From positions 310,001 to 374,000 of the forward strand of contig JAHBBC010000021.1 in the NCBI GenBank assembly GCA_019915015.1: DNA of 64,000 nt, written 5' to 3'. The notes below the pieces were generated by a model, which did not search any database, was not told the origin of the DNA, and saw only the letters and a program-made list of their open reading frames with translations. Made by a program: the position numbers and the translations under genes. How positions within the stretch are numbered: position 1 is the first letter of the stretch; each line of letters starts with the position of its first letter. The DNA comes from Auriscalpium vulgare. Taxonomy: Eukaryota; Basidiomycota; Agaricomycetes; Russulales; Auriscalpiaceae. Positions 19,520-35,011 of the stretch are shown piece after piece.

Positions 19520-21059
19520 TCAGTGGCTGTAGGGGCTCCCATAGTTTCCGTACGTTCCCGCGTTGCGCTCCATGATCTCCCGCAGCGGACCCAGCAGACG
19601 CGTGAACGCTTGTGCATCCAGCGCCGCCACCTTCAGCTTCGGCAGCGTCGAGCCTGCGCCGCGCTGGATCGCGCTCACTGTGGCCGCGCGAGGCGCAGAT
19701 TTCAGGAGCGAAAGTTCTGCCAGAACGGTCCATCAGTCTGCCATGCCCGCTCGACCACAGCAACGTACCACCAAAATAGTCTCCCCGCGTGAGGTGACCC
19801 ACAACCAGCTCCCCATCATCTCCTTCGTGGGTCTTGGTAACAGTTGCCTCGCCCTCCTCGACAAAGAAGAATGTATCTCCCATCTCCCCCTGCCGCACCA
19901 CCGCCTCTCCGTCGCGATACACTGTGCTCACGAGCGCATCCGCAATCTTGCTCCGCTCAGTGGCAGACAGCGAGGAAAGCAGTGGCACGGTCGACAGGAA
20001 GTGCTCATACATCGTCCGCCTCCGATGCGCCGCCTTGAGAATGATCGTGCGGAACGTGATGCGGTCGAGCGACCACAGCGTTGAGGATTCGATCGCGACC
20101 ACCGTCGCGGCGCGCGGGTGCCCATACATGAGCGCGAGCTCGCCGAACGAGGAGCCAGGCTTGCATTCCTGCACGAGCTTCCCAAACTCGGCGTGCAAAG
20201 ACGGGTCCTGCTCCTGCCACGCCGGCACAGGCGGCGTGCGGCTGCTGTTCGCCCACCCCGGCGCGGGGTCCTTGCGGATGAAGACGTGCAGCAACCCTGA
20301 CTCGACGACGTAGAAAAAGTCGCCCAGGTCGCCTTGCCGGATGACGACCTGCCCACCCGTCGTGTGGGTTTCCTGCATCGCATTGAGGACGCCCGTCTCC
20401 TGCTCCTCATCAAGATCCCTGAACAAAAAGTTGTCCTTGATGGACGCCTTGATGCGGCGCAGCTGATCGTCCGTCTTGGGGAACACGGGCAGCGGCTCGT
20501 GGCTCTCGCTGTCGACAGAGATGGGCTCCGCGCTCACGGACGTGCGGCGCTCGAGGATATTGAAGCCAGGTGGATGCAGGTAGTCGCCCGGGCCCGGCGA
20601 CTGGCTCGGCGTGACGCTGTCGAACGAGAAGGACGGGTCGACGAAGCCCGGGTCGATCGACTGCAGGCTGTTGTCAAAGCGGAAGGTCGGGTGCGGGACG
20701 GTGCTGGTGGGGTCGGGCATGCTGTCGCTGGAGAGGAGAGCGTTCCCCGCGACGTTGAGGGTGCCGAACGCACTCTGTGCGCGCGGGTTTTGGAGGGAGG
20801 TGCGGCGGGGCTCGAAGGGGTCTGTGAAGGGCGAGGCGGTGGCGGGTATGGAGGAGGCGGAGAGCGGGGTATCGACATAGTGGTCGTGGGGTATTGTGCC
20901 GACGAAGGATGGACGGGATGCCAGAGCATCGCGGGTGCGGGTGCGTTGTTCCTCGAGGCGGGACTGGAACCAGTTTGCGCAGAACTGGAGGACGTCTTTT
21001 GGCTGCACGCGGTGTGCGTCCCTCGTGAGCTCTGCGACGAGCGCGTCGAAGGTGGACAT
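19520..21059 (-). CDS. bcy1: cAMP-dependent protein kinase regulatory subunit
   Basis: Binds and inhibits the PKA catalytic subunit until cAMP is bound. Deduced length is 495 residues: exon 21059-19769, one intron with GTACG and GGCAG borders, exon 19716-19520 ending in TGA. Residues 1-38 form the dimerisation/docking helix pair (LVAELTRDAHRVQPKDVLQF). The inhibitor site RRTSV is at 171-175. The two cyclic-nucleotide domains each show the phosphate-binding cassette: FGELALMYGHPRAATVVA in the first, and FGELSLLKSAPRAATVSA in the second, which is rebuilt only after splicing. A second PKA-type site, RRTSL, lies at 85-89 in the linker. Length and layout are normal for basidiomycetes. Confidence is high. 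Confidence 0.95.
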
Positions 21060-21251
21060 GGGAGGCGTGCAAAATTCGACTAGACTTAACGTACGGGTTC
21101 ACGGCGGGAGGCAAGCCAGAGGCAGAGCCCAACTGTTAGTATAAGAGTCCTCGACGCGCAAGCCCCTTTTGTCCCACGATGGCACATACACCCCTTGTAT
21201 CCTCTTCATATCACTCCAACAAAGATCTTACAATCACAAGCCACCTAAGCC

Positions 21252-23090
21252 TCACTCGTCTACCCAGTCCCCGCGCCGAACCCGCTCTATATACTCCTTC
21301 ACCCACTCCGGTCGTCGCTCATGCGCCGCCGCCAGGTCCGCCCGCGCACGTATGCGCGCCTGCTCAGCCGTAGCCGCAGCTGCTTCTCCCCCCTCAGCCC
21401 CCGCCCCCTCGACTGGCTCCTCAGACGCCTCCCGCGCGTTTGCCTCTGTCCGCACGCGACCCTCGCGCCTCCGCAGCGCCGTGCGTCGGCGGTCCCACAC
21501 GGCGGGATACACCGTAACGGCAAGCAACTGCACGAAAGTCTTGAGACGATGCGTGGCGGTTGGCGGGGCCAAGCCCGGAGGCGCGTCAAGCGCGTTTGAT
21601 TCCTCGTGCAGATTGATGTTGGCGACATGATCGAGCACTGCGTCCCCTTGATGTTGTTGACGAGCTGTGTTGTGCGGCGCAGGACCACGCAGCGCCGCAG
21701 GTGCCGGAGGCTGAGCTACGGGCTGTCCTGGCTGCACTGGAGCCTGCCCATGGCCATTTCCCGCTCCTCGCGCAGCGGCAATCCCCCCTGCGTTCCGCGC
21801 GCCCACACGCGGCATCGCATTCCTGATCGCGTTCCAGGTTTCATACAGCAGCCAGGCGCTAACGATGACTCCGAACAGTGGCTTCTGGAAAGGCGAGAAG
21901 AAGTACAGCAGGAATACGGCGCGAACTGTGAGGAGCAGCAATGGTGCTGCCAGAGCGCGCAGCTGTAAGGCACGGAGCTCAGCAAGAAGGGGATTGGGGA
22001 CAGGACGCGGCCGCAATGGTGGGAGTCCAAGTTGCTGCAGGCGGGCGTTCACATTGATCGGAAGTGGCGTCGTGGGCTGGGAAATCGGGTTGTTCAACGC
22101 GGCCGGGGGAATGCGCTGCGGAGGAATCAAAAGGAGAGGAAATGTCTGCTCCAGCACTCTGAGGGCATGAGTTTGGAGGGGGGTCGGTGGACCTGACGCC
22201 CTGACGAGCGAGAGATAGTCAAAGCCGCTGAGAAAGCATATCAGTATGCGTCTATGGCGTGGATGGAATAACTCACTCAATTGTGGTACGCTCATACTGC
22301 AGCCCCGCAGACTCATCCTGAGCAGGCGGGAACTCTTCGTCGAGAATGGTCGGCCACCTGTAGCCCATACCAGCGACCAGTGTCACCGCATGACCACGAA
22401 CGATCTCCATCCCAGCTGGCGGCGGCGGCATCACACGCCCTTCTGTCAAGGCGGCGATGGCCATCTGATGTCTATACCCGACATACACGATGTTGACGCT
22501 CAGATTGTGGGAGGGCACCACCGACGGCGACGTCATTGGTGCATGCGGCTGCGCTCGGAGAGGCGACAAGGGATACATGGGCGAAGATGGCGTCGAGAAC
22601 GGGTATCCAGAACCCTCGCCGGGGTACGGGCGTGGCGGCGTTGTGTATGGGGAATAGAAACTACCCTGTGCACTGGGCGAGGGCGCGCTCGGATGAGGGA
22701 GGCTCGGCATGCCCAGCATGGGCGGTGTCTGCAATGGAGCCGCGGGGGTACTGGGATCGGTGGCCGGGGTATTGGGAGGCGCGCCTGTCCATGATGACGG
22801 GTGGACAGCGAGGTGTAGGACGTGGGGATCGGTTGGTGTCTGCGTGCAACGGACTTGAGCTACGCCACGATATGACGACGGCTGCAACACACCTTCCAGA
22901 GGTCCTGTACTTTCTCCCCGTCAACTAGAATGCGGCCGCGCCATATGAGCCTCTGGCCGTCCACACGTGGGCCACCTGTGCACGCCTTGTGGATCTCGTG
23001 CTTCACGTCGAGGATGGTCGCGGCATTGGAAACGGTAATGAGAAAGGAGTGAGAGTATGTGGGGAGCTCGACACGGACGACGAAGGACAT
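21252..23090 (-). CDS. Herp/Usa1-like ER membrane protein with N-terminal ubiquitin-like domain
   Basis: Exon 1 (23090 to about 22893) encodes a ubiquitin-like fold (VRVELPTYSHSFLITV, DVKHEIHKAC, GQRLIWRGRILVDGEKVQDL) that finishes after a 40-nt intron with HVLHLAVHPSSW. A long Pro/Ser-rich linker follows. After a second intron near 22275 comes the C-terminal half with FLSGFDYLSLVRASG and two hydrophobic segments (LAAPLLLLTVRAVFLLYFFS, PLFGVIVSAWLLYETW), then a coiled, Arg/Glu/Ala-rich tail ending near VKEYIERVRRGDWVDE. An N-terminal Ubl plus a paired membrane hairpin is the plan of mammalian HERPUD and yeast Usa1, scaffolds of ER-associated degradation ligases. The Dsc3 type is an alternative. 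The role is inferred from architecture. Confidence 0.75.
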
Positions 23091-23257
23091 ATGAGAAAGA
23101 GCAGGCGGTGGGCGGGAGGGAGAGTCGTGGTGACGCCGTCTTGAGGCGGTGGATGAGCAATGCGCGCTCAGTCACAACCGTCATACGTGGAGGCGTCACA
23201 CCCACACACGTGATTCCGTTCCAATACCGTACACTCAATTCATGTAAGAGTCGCCTT

Positions 23258-27169
<3,912 letters not shown>

Positions 27170-27309
27170 TGCTGGTCAGACTTGGCTTATCTTACGGACA
27201 ACTCCATGGGACACGGACTTCGGACTCGAATAGCACACTGATTCATACTCGCTTGTATTGGAGATAGGCATAAATCTTGTACATAATCCAAGGACATCTC
27301 GGGTACAAT

Positions 27310-30300
27310 TCAGTAGACTTCAAGTACATAACGCTCTTCCTCCTTCAAGCCTTCAAGGAAGTCGGCGGCCACAGTCGCCTCCAGACCCTGGTGATCCACA
27401 AATGCCTTTATCAGGGTCTCGTAGACATCCGGCACAGGCCACGTGGGCCCACACAAGTAGAAGACGCCGTTCTCCTTGTAGAGCGCGCGCACGAGATCCT
27501 CGACATCCTCTACCATCTTATGTTGGATGTACACCTTCTTCGGTCCGTCACGCGAGAACGCGAGGCCCGCCTTCGTGATGACGCCGTCCTCAATGAATGC
27601 TTGGATCTGCAAAGCAAAAGGCAATCAGTATGGTTGTCCATATGCGAATCAACACGGAGAAGGAACGAAAGATCAGCTGGCTGTTCTTAGTTTTTGTAAT
27701 ACAGATATCCGCAGCGCATGAAGCTCGGAAATGTGGTATGGTTCACATCATACGACCAAAAGGTCAACGACAGCAACGAAGGGCTCACCTCTTCACCGTA
27801 CAGGTACTCTTGTGACTGGTGTCGGGATCCGAAGTAGTAGTAGACGGGTCCAAGGGGGACATTCTGGGATGCAAGGAGCGCACGGTGTTGAAGGAATGCA
27901 CGGAAGGGAGCAGCACCAGTGCCCAAACCTGCCATGATAAGCGGCTGAGTAGGATCGGGAGGGAGCTAGACACAACTGTCAGGACAGACAAAATGACGCC
28001 ATCATATTCCGTACCTTCATCACACTGGGCTTGATAGATACTGTAACCTTCTGACCTAGTTTCAAACCGGCCAGATAGCGAGTGCATTGGCCATAGCGCG
28101 GTGAGCCTTTTGTGCGAAGTCAGCGGAGGCCATACAAGGACGGTCGCACTCACCACCTGGCGTTACCCAATCCACCGTCACGACTAGCAGATCAACGCGA
28201 TCGCCGACAACGCTCTGTGAGCTTGCAATACTGTAATGACGAGGCTTGATGTCGCCGATCAATTCGCACAGCACTTCAATACCCGGACGAGCACTCGGGT
28301 ATAGCTGGAGCACTTCGGCGAACGACACGGTATCTTTCTCCGACAGCTTCTTGAATGTTGACGCTCCCTCCGGCGATCCGATGAACAGTAAGGCATGCTT
28401 GTCAACCTCGCTCGACGCATACTTCGCGAGGTCCCAGTAGAAGGACTTTGGTGGCTTCCCGAAGAGATCGATCTGTTGCTGAAGAGCCTGGAACACCGTG
28501 CGGGTGTGCACTTTTGCGTCGTCATTCGGCACCGGTATGGTGATCAGGCGCGACGGATCGACACCGTACCCCTCGCAGAACGCCAGCACATCCGCTTCGT
28601 CGTTCCATCCGTGCACGCCGAGAGCTTCGCCGATGGCGTATTTGAGCCCCGTACTGGATGTGTCGAACTCCAAGTGGAAGACATTGCGGTCATATTCCTT
28701 TGGCGTCAGGCGACGATTGACAGTGCACGTCACCAGGAAAGTACGGTCTGGCACTTCGGGTCGCAAAGAAGGCAGCTGAGGGTGCTCCTCGTCAGAAAGA
28801 GGGTATGGGGCGGTGAACGCAGATGGGAAGAGCAGATGCTGCGCAGCGTCGTGCCACGACCCTAGACGAGCCCCATTGACAATAGTGTCCCCGTCTTCAA
28901 GCGCTACGGCGATGGCATTGAAGTCGAAGGACCGGAGCACCGACTGTGTCGTATTCTCATCCACCCTTGGAGCAGGGATATCCAATTCGACTAAACCCGC
29001 CCATGCTCGGGAGTGAACGGTGGTCAATTCTAGACCCTCGACCCTGCTTCCGTACACTCTTTTGGCGACCTGGAGAACGGCCGCTTCACTGGCCCGCACC
29101 CCGAAATAGAGCCGAAGGAATGCAAGATGCGCGATCACGGATTGGATCGACTTGTGAGCCGCAGTGCTTGACGCCGTTAGTTTGGAGGCAATACTTGACG
29201 AGTCGATTGTGCACAAGTGCAGATGGCGCTCGTTGATAAGGGCGACGACGTCCGCGTGGAGGTTGGCTACGAGCTCCGGACCCGACCATGAAGTGGCGAT
29301 GAGGACGACGGACCCCGATTTCGCATTCGAAAGCAGCGTGTGCGTCTTCAGCAATGACTGGTCGAGCACAGCGAGGAAATTGGCAACTCCGTCACTGCCA
29401 CTTGATACCGGAAAGGACACTGAAAATGGGACGAATGTAGATGGTGCCTCCTTAGATGAAAGAACGATCCTATCGGCCGTTATGCCACCGGCTTTGGAGA
29501 AGACGTCATGTTCGGTGAGTAGACGAGACAAAATCTTGGCACTATTGGCGAACGTTTGCTCGACTCGCCGCGAAACGGAAGACAAAGCAGTGCCCGGAGT
29601 GCTGAAAAACAAGAGTTTGCTCTCGGTGGACGGGGGATATGGGGCAGGTATAGCTGCAGTGAGCATGTGACCGGAGATGTAGTGCGACAGTGCCGATGGC
29701 TTGGCCAGTAATTCCTGCAAGCGGAGAGGCGATATGCCTTCGTTATAAACCACTGGTCCCGCACCGCTGGGACTGAACAAGCTGCTCATGACATTCGCGT
29801 GAAGGATGCCACGAGTAGATCCGACAGGGATGTCTTCGACAACGCGCACCTCCTTGACGGATGCCGGAAGTGCGGCCTGGAAAGCTGCCTCATCCCATGG
29901 TCGGAGCACACGGACGACCAGGACGCCAAATGTATGCGTGCGGTCGGCGATGGCCGTTAATGCCCGGGCCAACGGGCCGTTGAGAGTAACAAAGACCGTC
30001 TGTACGTCGTCGACGCCGGCATAGTCGAAAAACGTGTACCCTGCGTCCTGTATAACCTCATGCGCATCCAATCCAGTGTCGCCCTTCGCCGGAAATTGAG
30101 GAGGGCTGATAGGGCTGACCTCGCGAGCGGAACTGTGATGATCGAAGAGATGGATGACATGGCTTGGCAACTTATAGGCGGCGGCGGCGAGATCGACGGT
30201 TTCCTGGGGTGTTGCGGACAGCAGCACAACGAACCCATTCGGTAGAACCGAGAGGGCTGATGCTAGCGGAGCCGTTGTTGGCGAAAGGGAAAAGTGCTCG

Positions 30301-30761
30301 CCAATGGGAGTGACCGTGGGGACCTGGACGACGAGTCGACTGGTGGAGGTCGGTGAAGGGAGGTGGATGAGCGACGGGATCATTCCAGCCAACCCTGTCG
30401 GGGATGTATACGCAGTGAGGACGGATCCATTGGCCGCATCCCTGCTCGTGCCCTGGGACAGGCGACCCACGAGGCTCAAGCCCGCTCCTGCCCTCGTCTG
30501 GAGACCGATGACTGGCGCGGTGTCTTTACCGGACTGCGACCAGCTCTTCGTCAGGGAGCCAAAGCCTGCCTGCTCAGCCAGGTCATACACGAAGACAGCA
30601 GAGCTGGACGTGGGACGCGACGCGACGAGCTCGACGAAGTCGGACGCTGCCAGCGCAGGTCGATGTGCAGATTTGAGGGTGTCATGGAGTGTGGGCGAGT
30701 TGGGAGTGAGGGTGGACGAGGCAGACAGAGCCGCGCCGTTGTCAGACTGCGCAACAGTCAT
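27310..30761 (-). CDS. MET10: sulfite reductase (NADPH) flavoprotein alpha subunit
   Basis: Assimilatory sulfate pathway: passes electrons from NADPH to the haemoprotein subunit that makes sulfide for methionine and cysteine. Start at ATG 30761. The first exon (to about 28160) holds the pyruvate:ferredoxin-oxidoreductase-like N-terminal part (SDFVELVASRPTSSSAVFVY) and the FAD domain (NVFHLEFDTSSTGLKYAIGE, HYSIASSQSVV). Three more introns follow. Joining exons gives SPRYGQCTRYLAGLKLGQK, PLIMAGLGTGAAPFRAFLQ (NADPH-pyrophosphate loop), GPVYYYFGSRHQSQEYLYGEE and the C-terminal GVFYLCGPTWPVPDVYETL. It ends ERYVLEVY, the aromatic terminus that stacks on flavin. The total is about 1,070 residues, as expected for yeast Met10-type proteins. 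Confidence is very high. Confidence 0.96.
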
Positions 30762-31001
30762 GGCGGACGTGCTCGAGGACGCTGTCGCAGACGGGAAAAA
30801 AAAGCTGGCATCGTGAGGCGAACCGAGTTAGGTGGCCTGCGAATGGTGCAATTCTTCCTATCCTCGGCGCTCGCCCCGTTCTCACGAGGCTCGTGATCTC
30901 GACTTCATTATACATCTATGATTTTACTGTTTTACAGAGCTGCTACAATCAACGTTCCAACCTCCAAGTACTGGTCGCAATTGGCCATACATCCCATCTA
31001 C

Positions 31002-32016
31002 TTACAACTCTTTGACCGTGCCATACAGACGATCTCCCTAGAATGGGAATGGGGGCATAAGCGGCTGTTGAAACAGCTGCATCATTGCTCACCGTATCTC
31101 CTAGCCCGGGCAAGATTAAGCCATCGCCTGTGAGGTGGGAATCGACACCAGCAACCCATATCTGCCCTAGTCAATTCGCGCATCGATGGAGCGGCCGAAT
31201 AGCTCACCTCAATCCCAGGGAACTCCTTCTGAACGTGCGCCAGTCCGTCTTCCGAAGCGAGCACACACAGGAGCTTTATTTTGGAGACTGCGGCACCTAA
31301 TGTGAGCCTTCAATGCTGGCATGAGACGCGGAAACGCATGCCTGGGATACCCCAATCTGTGATCATATTCAACGCGGCGATTGCTGTACCACCAGTGGCG
31401 ATCAAAGGGTCGAGGAGGTAGCATAGGTCAATGGGTGGCTGGGCGGGCAGCTTCGAATAGTCTGTTGGATATCGTCAGGCGGCGGCGGCGGCAGGAAGAC
31501 ACACGTCCTGCACATACATTCTACAGGGTTTAAGCTGATCTTCTCGCGGTAGATGCCAAGATGATACACCGGAGCTTCACTAAATCAATATCAGAAATCG
31601 TACACCGTAGGAGGGCAGCAGCAGGACACGAACTCACGGGAAGAGCGTCAGCAGGGCATTCGTTAGCCCCAACCCTGCGCGCAGGATGGGGGTGAGCCCT
31701 ATCCGAGGCTTTACGGTGGTGCCTGTGAAAGAGCTGACTGGCGTTTGCTACTATACGGTCAGAGGGGCGGCACTCATGGCAGAGACGAACAACGTACCCC
31801 CTGGAACGACTCCTGCTCAAGATCCCGACTGGCCTCATATCCCAGCATAATCCCGAGATCATGTATCCCCTGCAAACCCGAATGTCAGCGTTACTCGCGC
31901 CTCTCGACAAACCGACTTGCCTCACGGAATTCTTTGGATGATGTGGATGTCTGGCGCAACTTCGACAGCCGTGCGCTCACAAGTGGGTGGGACAGCACGT
32001 GGATATTGGTGGACAT
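31002..32016 (-). CDS. FUR1: uracil phosphoribosyltransferase
   Basis: Pyrimidine salvage: uracil plus PRPP to UMP. ATG at 32016 starts HVLSHPLVSARLSKLRQTST. Small exons then give DLGIMLGYEASRDLEQESF, TPVSSFTGTTVKPRIGLTPI, LRAGLGLTNALLTLFP and APVYHLGIYREKISLKPV. The PRPP loop follows as CYLLDPLIATGGTAIAALN, then KIKLLCVLASEDGLAHVQ. The final exons give EIWVAGVDSHLTGDGLILPG and GDRLYGTVKEL with TAA at 31002-31004. The uracil-binding C-terminal loop is rebuilt only after removing a 49-nt and a 50-nt intron. About seven exons, all in frame. It sits head-to-tail downstream of the VOC and RRP8 genes on the same strand. Confidence 0.93.
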
Positions 32017-32333
32017 GGCTGTGGATGTTATGTCGAACGTTGCTAGACGGGTAGGTGGGTTGGGTTCAAGTTGAACGGGGCGATGCCGAACGATAACTCG
32101 GATAAGGTGCTTCGACAAGTGGCAACCCTCCTATGTTTTTCGACAAGTATTACAGCGCCGCGGTGTTGCTGGTAAACGGCCATGGCGATGGGATCATAAG
32201 TACTGTAGCTAAGTACTGGCCGCAGTGTATGTACAGATATCGCCGCACTCAGGCAGGTGACGAAGAGCCGTCTACATATCATCGAACTGGTTAGATGGGT
32301 CCTATGACATGCGTAGTACATCCTATGCTTCCA

Positions 32334-32751
32334 CTACTCTGGCGGTTGCTGATAAACGGCCTCCAGACGATGCCGATCAGGATCGTGCACGAAGCAAGCG
32401 TAGTAATTGTCGTGGTACTCCTTCGGGTGCCCCGTCAACCTTCACCCCGTTCTCCAGGGCAGCCTGGTAGAACTCGTCTACAGCCTTCCTGCTCGGCGCA
32501 TTGAACGCGATGTGATTTCCCGCTCCAGCAGCAGCAGCTTTGGCCGTCTCAAATATGTTGACGGGCTCTCGCTCGCCGTAGCCATATCCGAGGACTTTGG
32601 GCTTCTCGGCATTGTCTTGGAACACGAGAGAGACACCGAATGCGGCGAAGACGGCAGTGTAGAACGGCTGAGACACTGCTATGGACCGCACGCCAAATGA
32701 CAAGTGGCCGATCAGGTTGAGGCGTTTGGGGTTAGTGTCGTAGTAAGTCAT
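32334..32751 (-). pseudogene. VOC (glyoxalase/bleomycin-resistance fold) protein with a frame break
   Basis: ATG at 32751. The N-terminal VOC repeat is clear: LNLIGHLSFGVRSIAVSQPF, then FYTAVFAAFGVSLVFQ, PVNIFETAKAAAAGAGNHIA and KAVDEFYQAALENGVKVDGAP. At about 32424 the frame is lost. The open frame continues as EGVPRQLLRLLRARS to 32377, but the family text (KEYHDNYYACFVHDPD, HRLEAVYQQPPE, stop at 32334-32336) continues in another frame with no room for an intron. The final strand of this fold often carries a metal ligand (the Glu of RLEAV). This is either a one-allele indel, an assembly error or a recent pseudogene. The well-kept downstream frame argues the break is young. Family certain, status uncertain. 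Confidence 0.8.
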
Positions 32752-33137
32752 TGTTGCGCTGAATGGGATCTGTCATTGCTCTGAGCGGTGCGTTGTGTTT
32801 CTGGGAAGTAATGTTATACCTTGACCGACGAGCTCAAATACTCGGAGCTAAGTGGGAAACAGGGCAAACGAATGATAACGCTTAATGCGGTGGGCAGCAA
32901 GCCATCAAAATCAGAAGCTTTGTCACTCTGTGAGATCACTCTCCGAACGGTAGTTGGGCGGTTGGCCGTCGTAAGTAGGCATCGACTCGTAGATGTGAGA
33001 CCACACCTCTTGGATCCAGCAGCTGCGTCCTAGTAAGAGCACGCCAAAATCGATGGTATGCAGTAGGCTGACGTAGCTAGTGCACATAAAAGCGCAGCGA
33101 ACAAAAGCCCGCCATGTCCTGTGGACTACGTCGAGCA

Positions 33138-34551
33138 CTACCTCCGCTTGTATTCACAAGGCTTGAGCAGATCGCCTCTTGACAGCAGCTTGCTCCACTC
33201 CTTGTCACTCTTCGCTTTCCGAGGAATCTTCTTGAACTCAAAAAGAGTAAAGTGGGTATTGCTGTCATCCTGGGCGTGTCATTTGGGTTATTTCATTCGA
33301 CTAGGAGGGTAAGAAGGCACACGTACAGTAGACTTGAACCTGAAGCCGAAGGACGCGATGGTCGAGTTGAATTGTTCTGCGTCAGTGAAACGGCTTGCCA
33401 CTTCCGCGATCTTGAGCTCTCCTCTGTCGATCCGTACATATAAGAGTTCCATCAACCCATCCCTATCAAAACAGAAGATCAACGCACCCCGGTCGGAGGA
33501 CCCTCCAGGCTTCCCGTATTGCACTCGGCCAGTTGGTGCCCATCAAGCTCAGCGCGAACACAGCAACATTCACGACCTGTGCATGCCCCTGCCCAGCGGA
33601 GTCGCCAGGCTGGTCATCTTCTGAGCCGGGCAAAGGGAGTCGCCCGAAGATGTCCGCCTCTGTGACGAACGCGCCGTCGGACACGAGGTCATACGACAGC
33701 ACGGTGAATCCTTTGGGAATGAGGGCGCGGGCCAGTGCCGCGTCTCCGCACCCGAGGTCCGCGATGACCGTCGACGACGGATAGGACGATAGCGATGTGA
33801 TATAGTGAGACACGGGATTCGAAGGCCAAGACTCGACCTGGTGTCTGAAACCCTTGTGATACTAGGAACTGTCAATGGCAACGAGGCGAGAACCATTGTT
33901 CTTCCTTACCTCTGCAAACACGTTGGGATCGTCCCGCATCAAGTTATGGGCCTTGACGCTGTCGGATTTGTAGAGCAACTCGTTGACCCATCTGGCGAGG
34001 GTCATGGATTCAGGCAGTGAAGACACTGTTCAGAGAGAAGCACACCTGAAGCGTGCACCCTCCAAATTCTGCTTCATCCCGCTCTGGAGGGTGGTCAACT
34101 TGGCAGCAGGTGTTGTCTCCGCCTGCTCGTAATTTGGAGACTGCGCAGCAGCATGCCGCGGACCATCTTTGTCGCAACTCTTCTTCGGTTTCTTCTTGGT
34201 CGGAGGGTTGATAGGTGGGCGAGTAGTGGCGTCCGCAGCTGGATGATTCCCGACAGCACTGCGCTTCGTCCGCCGCTCCTTCTGCCTCCCGCTCTCCTCA
34301 ACCTTGGTGCCCTCCCCCGTTCGCACCGCAAGGTTACTTTTCTTGTCCCGGGGAGGTCGTTCCGTACGTTTCGGACTTTTCTGTGCACGTTCTCCGCCTC
34401 CGGAGAGTCGCTTCATCAGCTTCTCGACATTGACCTGTGCAGTAGTTATCTTTTCAGGCGCAGCGGTGTCGTGCGCAGGTCGCTTGCGCTTCTTTGACTC
34501 CGCGACGGGAGCGGCGGGTACGGACCAGCCTGGGACTTGGAAAAGGGCCAT
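33138..34551 (-). CDS. RRP8: ribosomal RNA-processing protein 8 (25S rRNA m1A methyltransferase)
   Basis: Nucleolar SAM-dependent enzyme that methylates adenine in large-subunit rRNA. ATG at 34551. A Lys/Arg-rich nucleolar leader (SKKRKRP, TKKKPKKS) is followed by LTTLQSGMKQNLEGARFRW. Next come the linker NELLYKSDSVKAHNLMRDDP and YHKGFRHQVESWPSNPVSHYI. The Rossmann core has VIADLGCGDAALARALIPKG (motif I) and NVAVFALSLMGTNWPSAIRE. After an intron come GELKIAEVASRF, FGFRFKST and the terminal HFTLFEFKKIPRKA, ending in TAG at 33138. All pieces join in frame over five exons. Domain order and length match the family. The 460 bp to the divergent P-loop gene is the likely promoter region. Confidence 0.94.
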
Positions 34552-35011
34552 TGAGGTGATAGAGAAAGCTTGCGATCGAATGACGTCCACATCTCGCATT
34601 TCGCACGGTCTTGGCTGATCGGCGAGTCCATAACCATCATCGTCCACGGTCCGCAGCCAGTGGTCCTCCAATCCTGCCTGGCGCCGGCAGGCGGTCGAAC
34701 CTCGAGGTCGCCTCCGAGTGAGCTCTGTCGAGGCTCCGGTTTTCCATCTGCTGACACTCCGAACGTCAATCAGAGAGCTTCGTCTGTAACATCACGATAT
34801 GCGCTGAGCCTCGAGGCCGCACGCTCCCTACAGTATCGACTAATGCCGATTCTGTGTCTCGTCAAAGGCGCCTTCTCGACGCCCCGCAGTCTGCGCGTGG
34901 CAACAAGAACCCTCTTTGTGCACGCAGCACATTATAAAGAACTGCCCGGCAGTGGGAAGAAGCCAGCTCGAACTTTTCGTCATCTACCGCCTCCAATTCA
35001 GCCCTTCCCAA

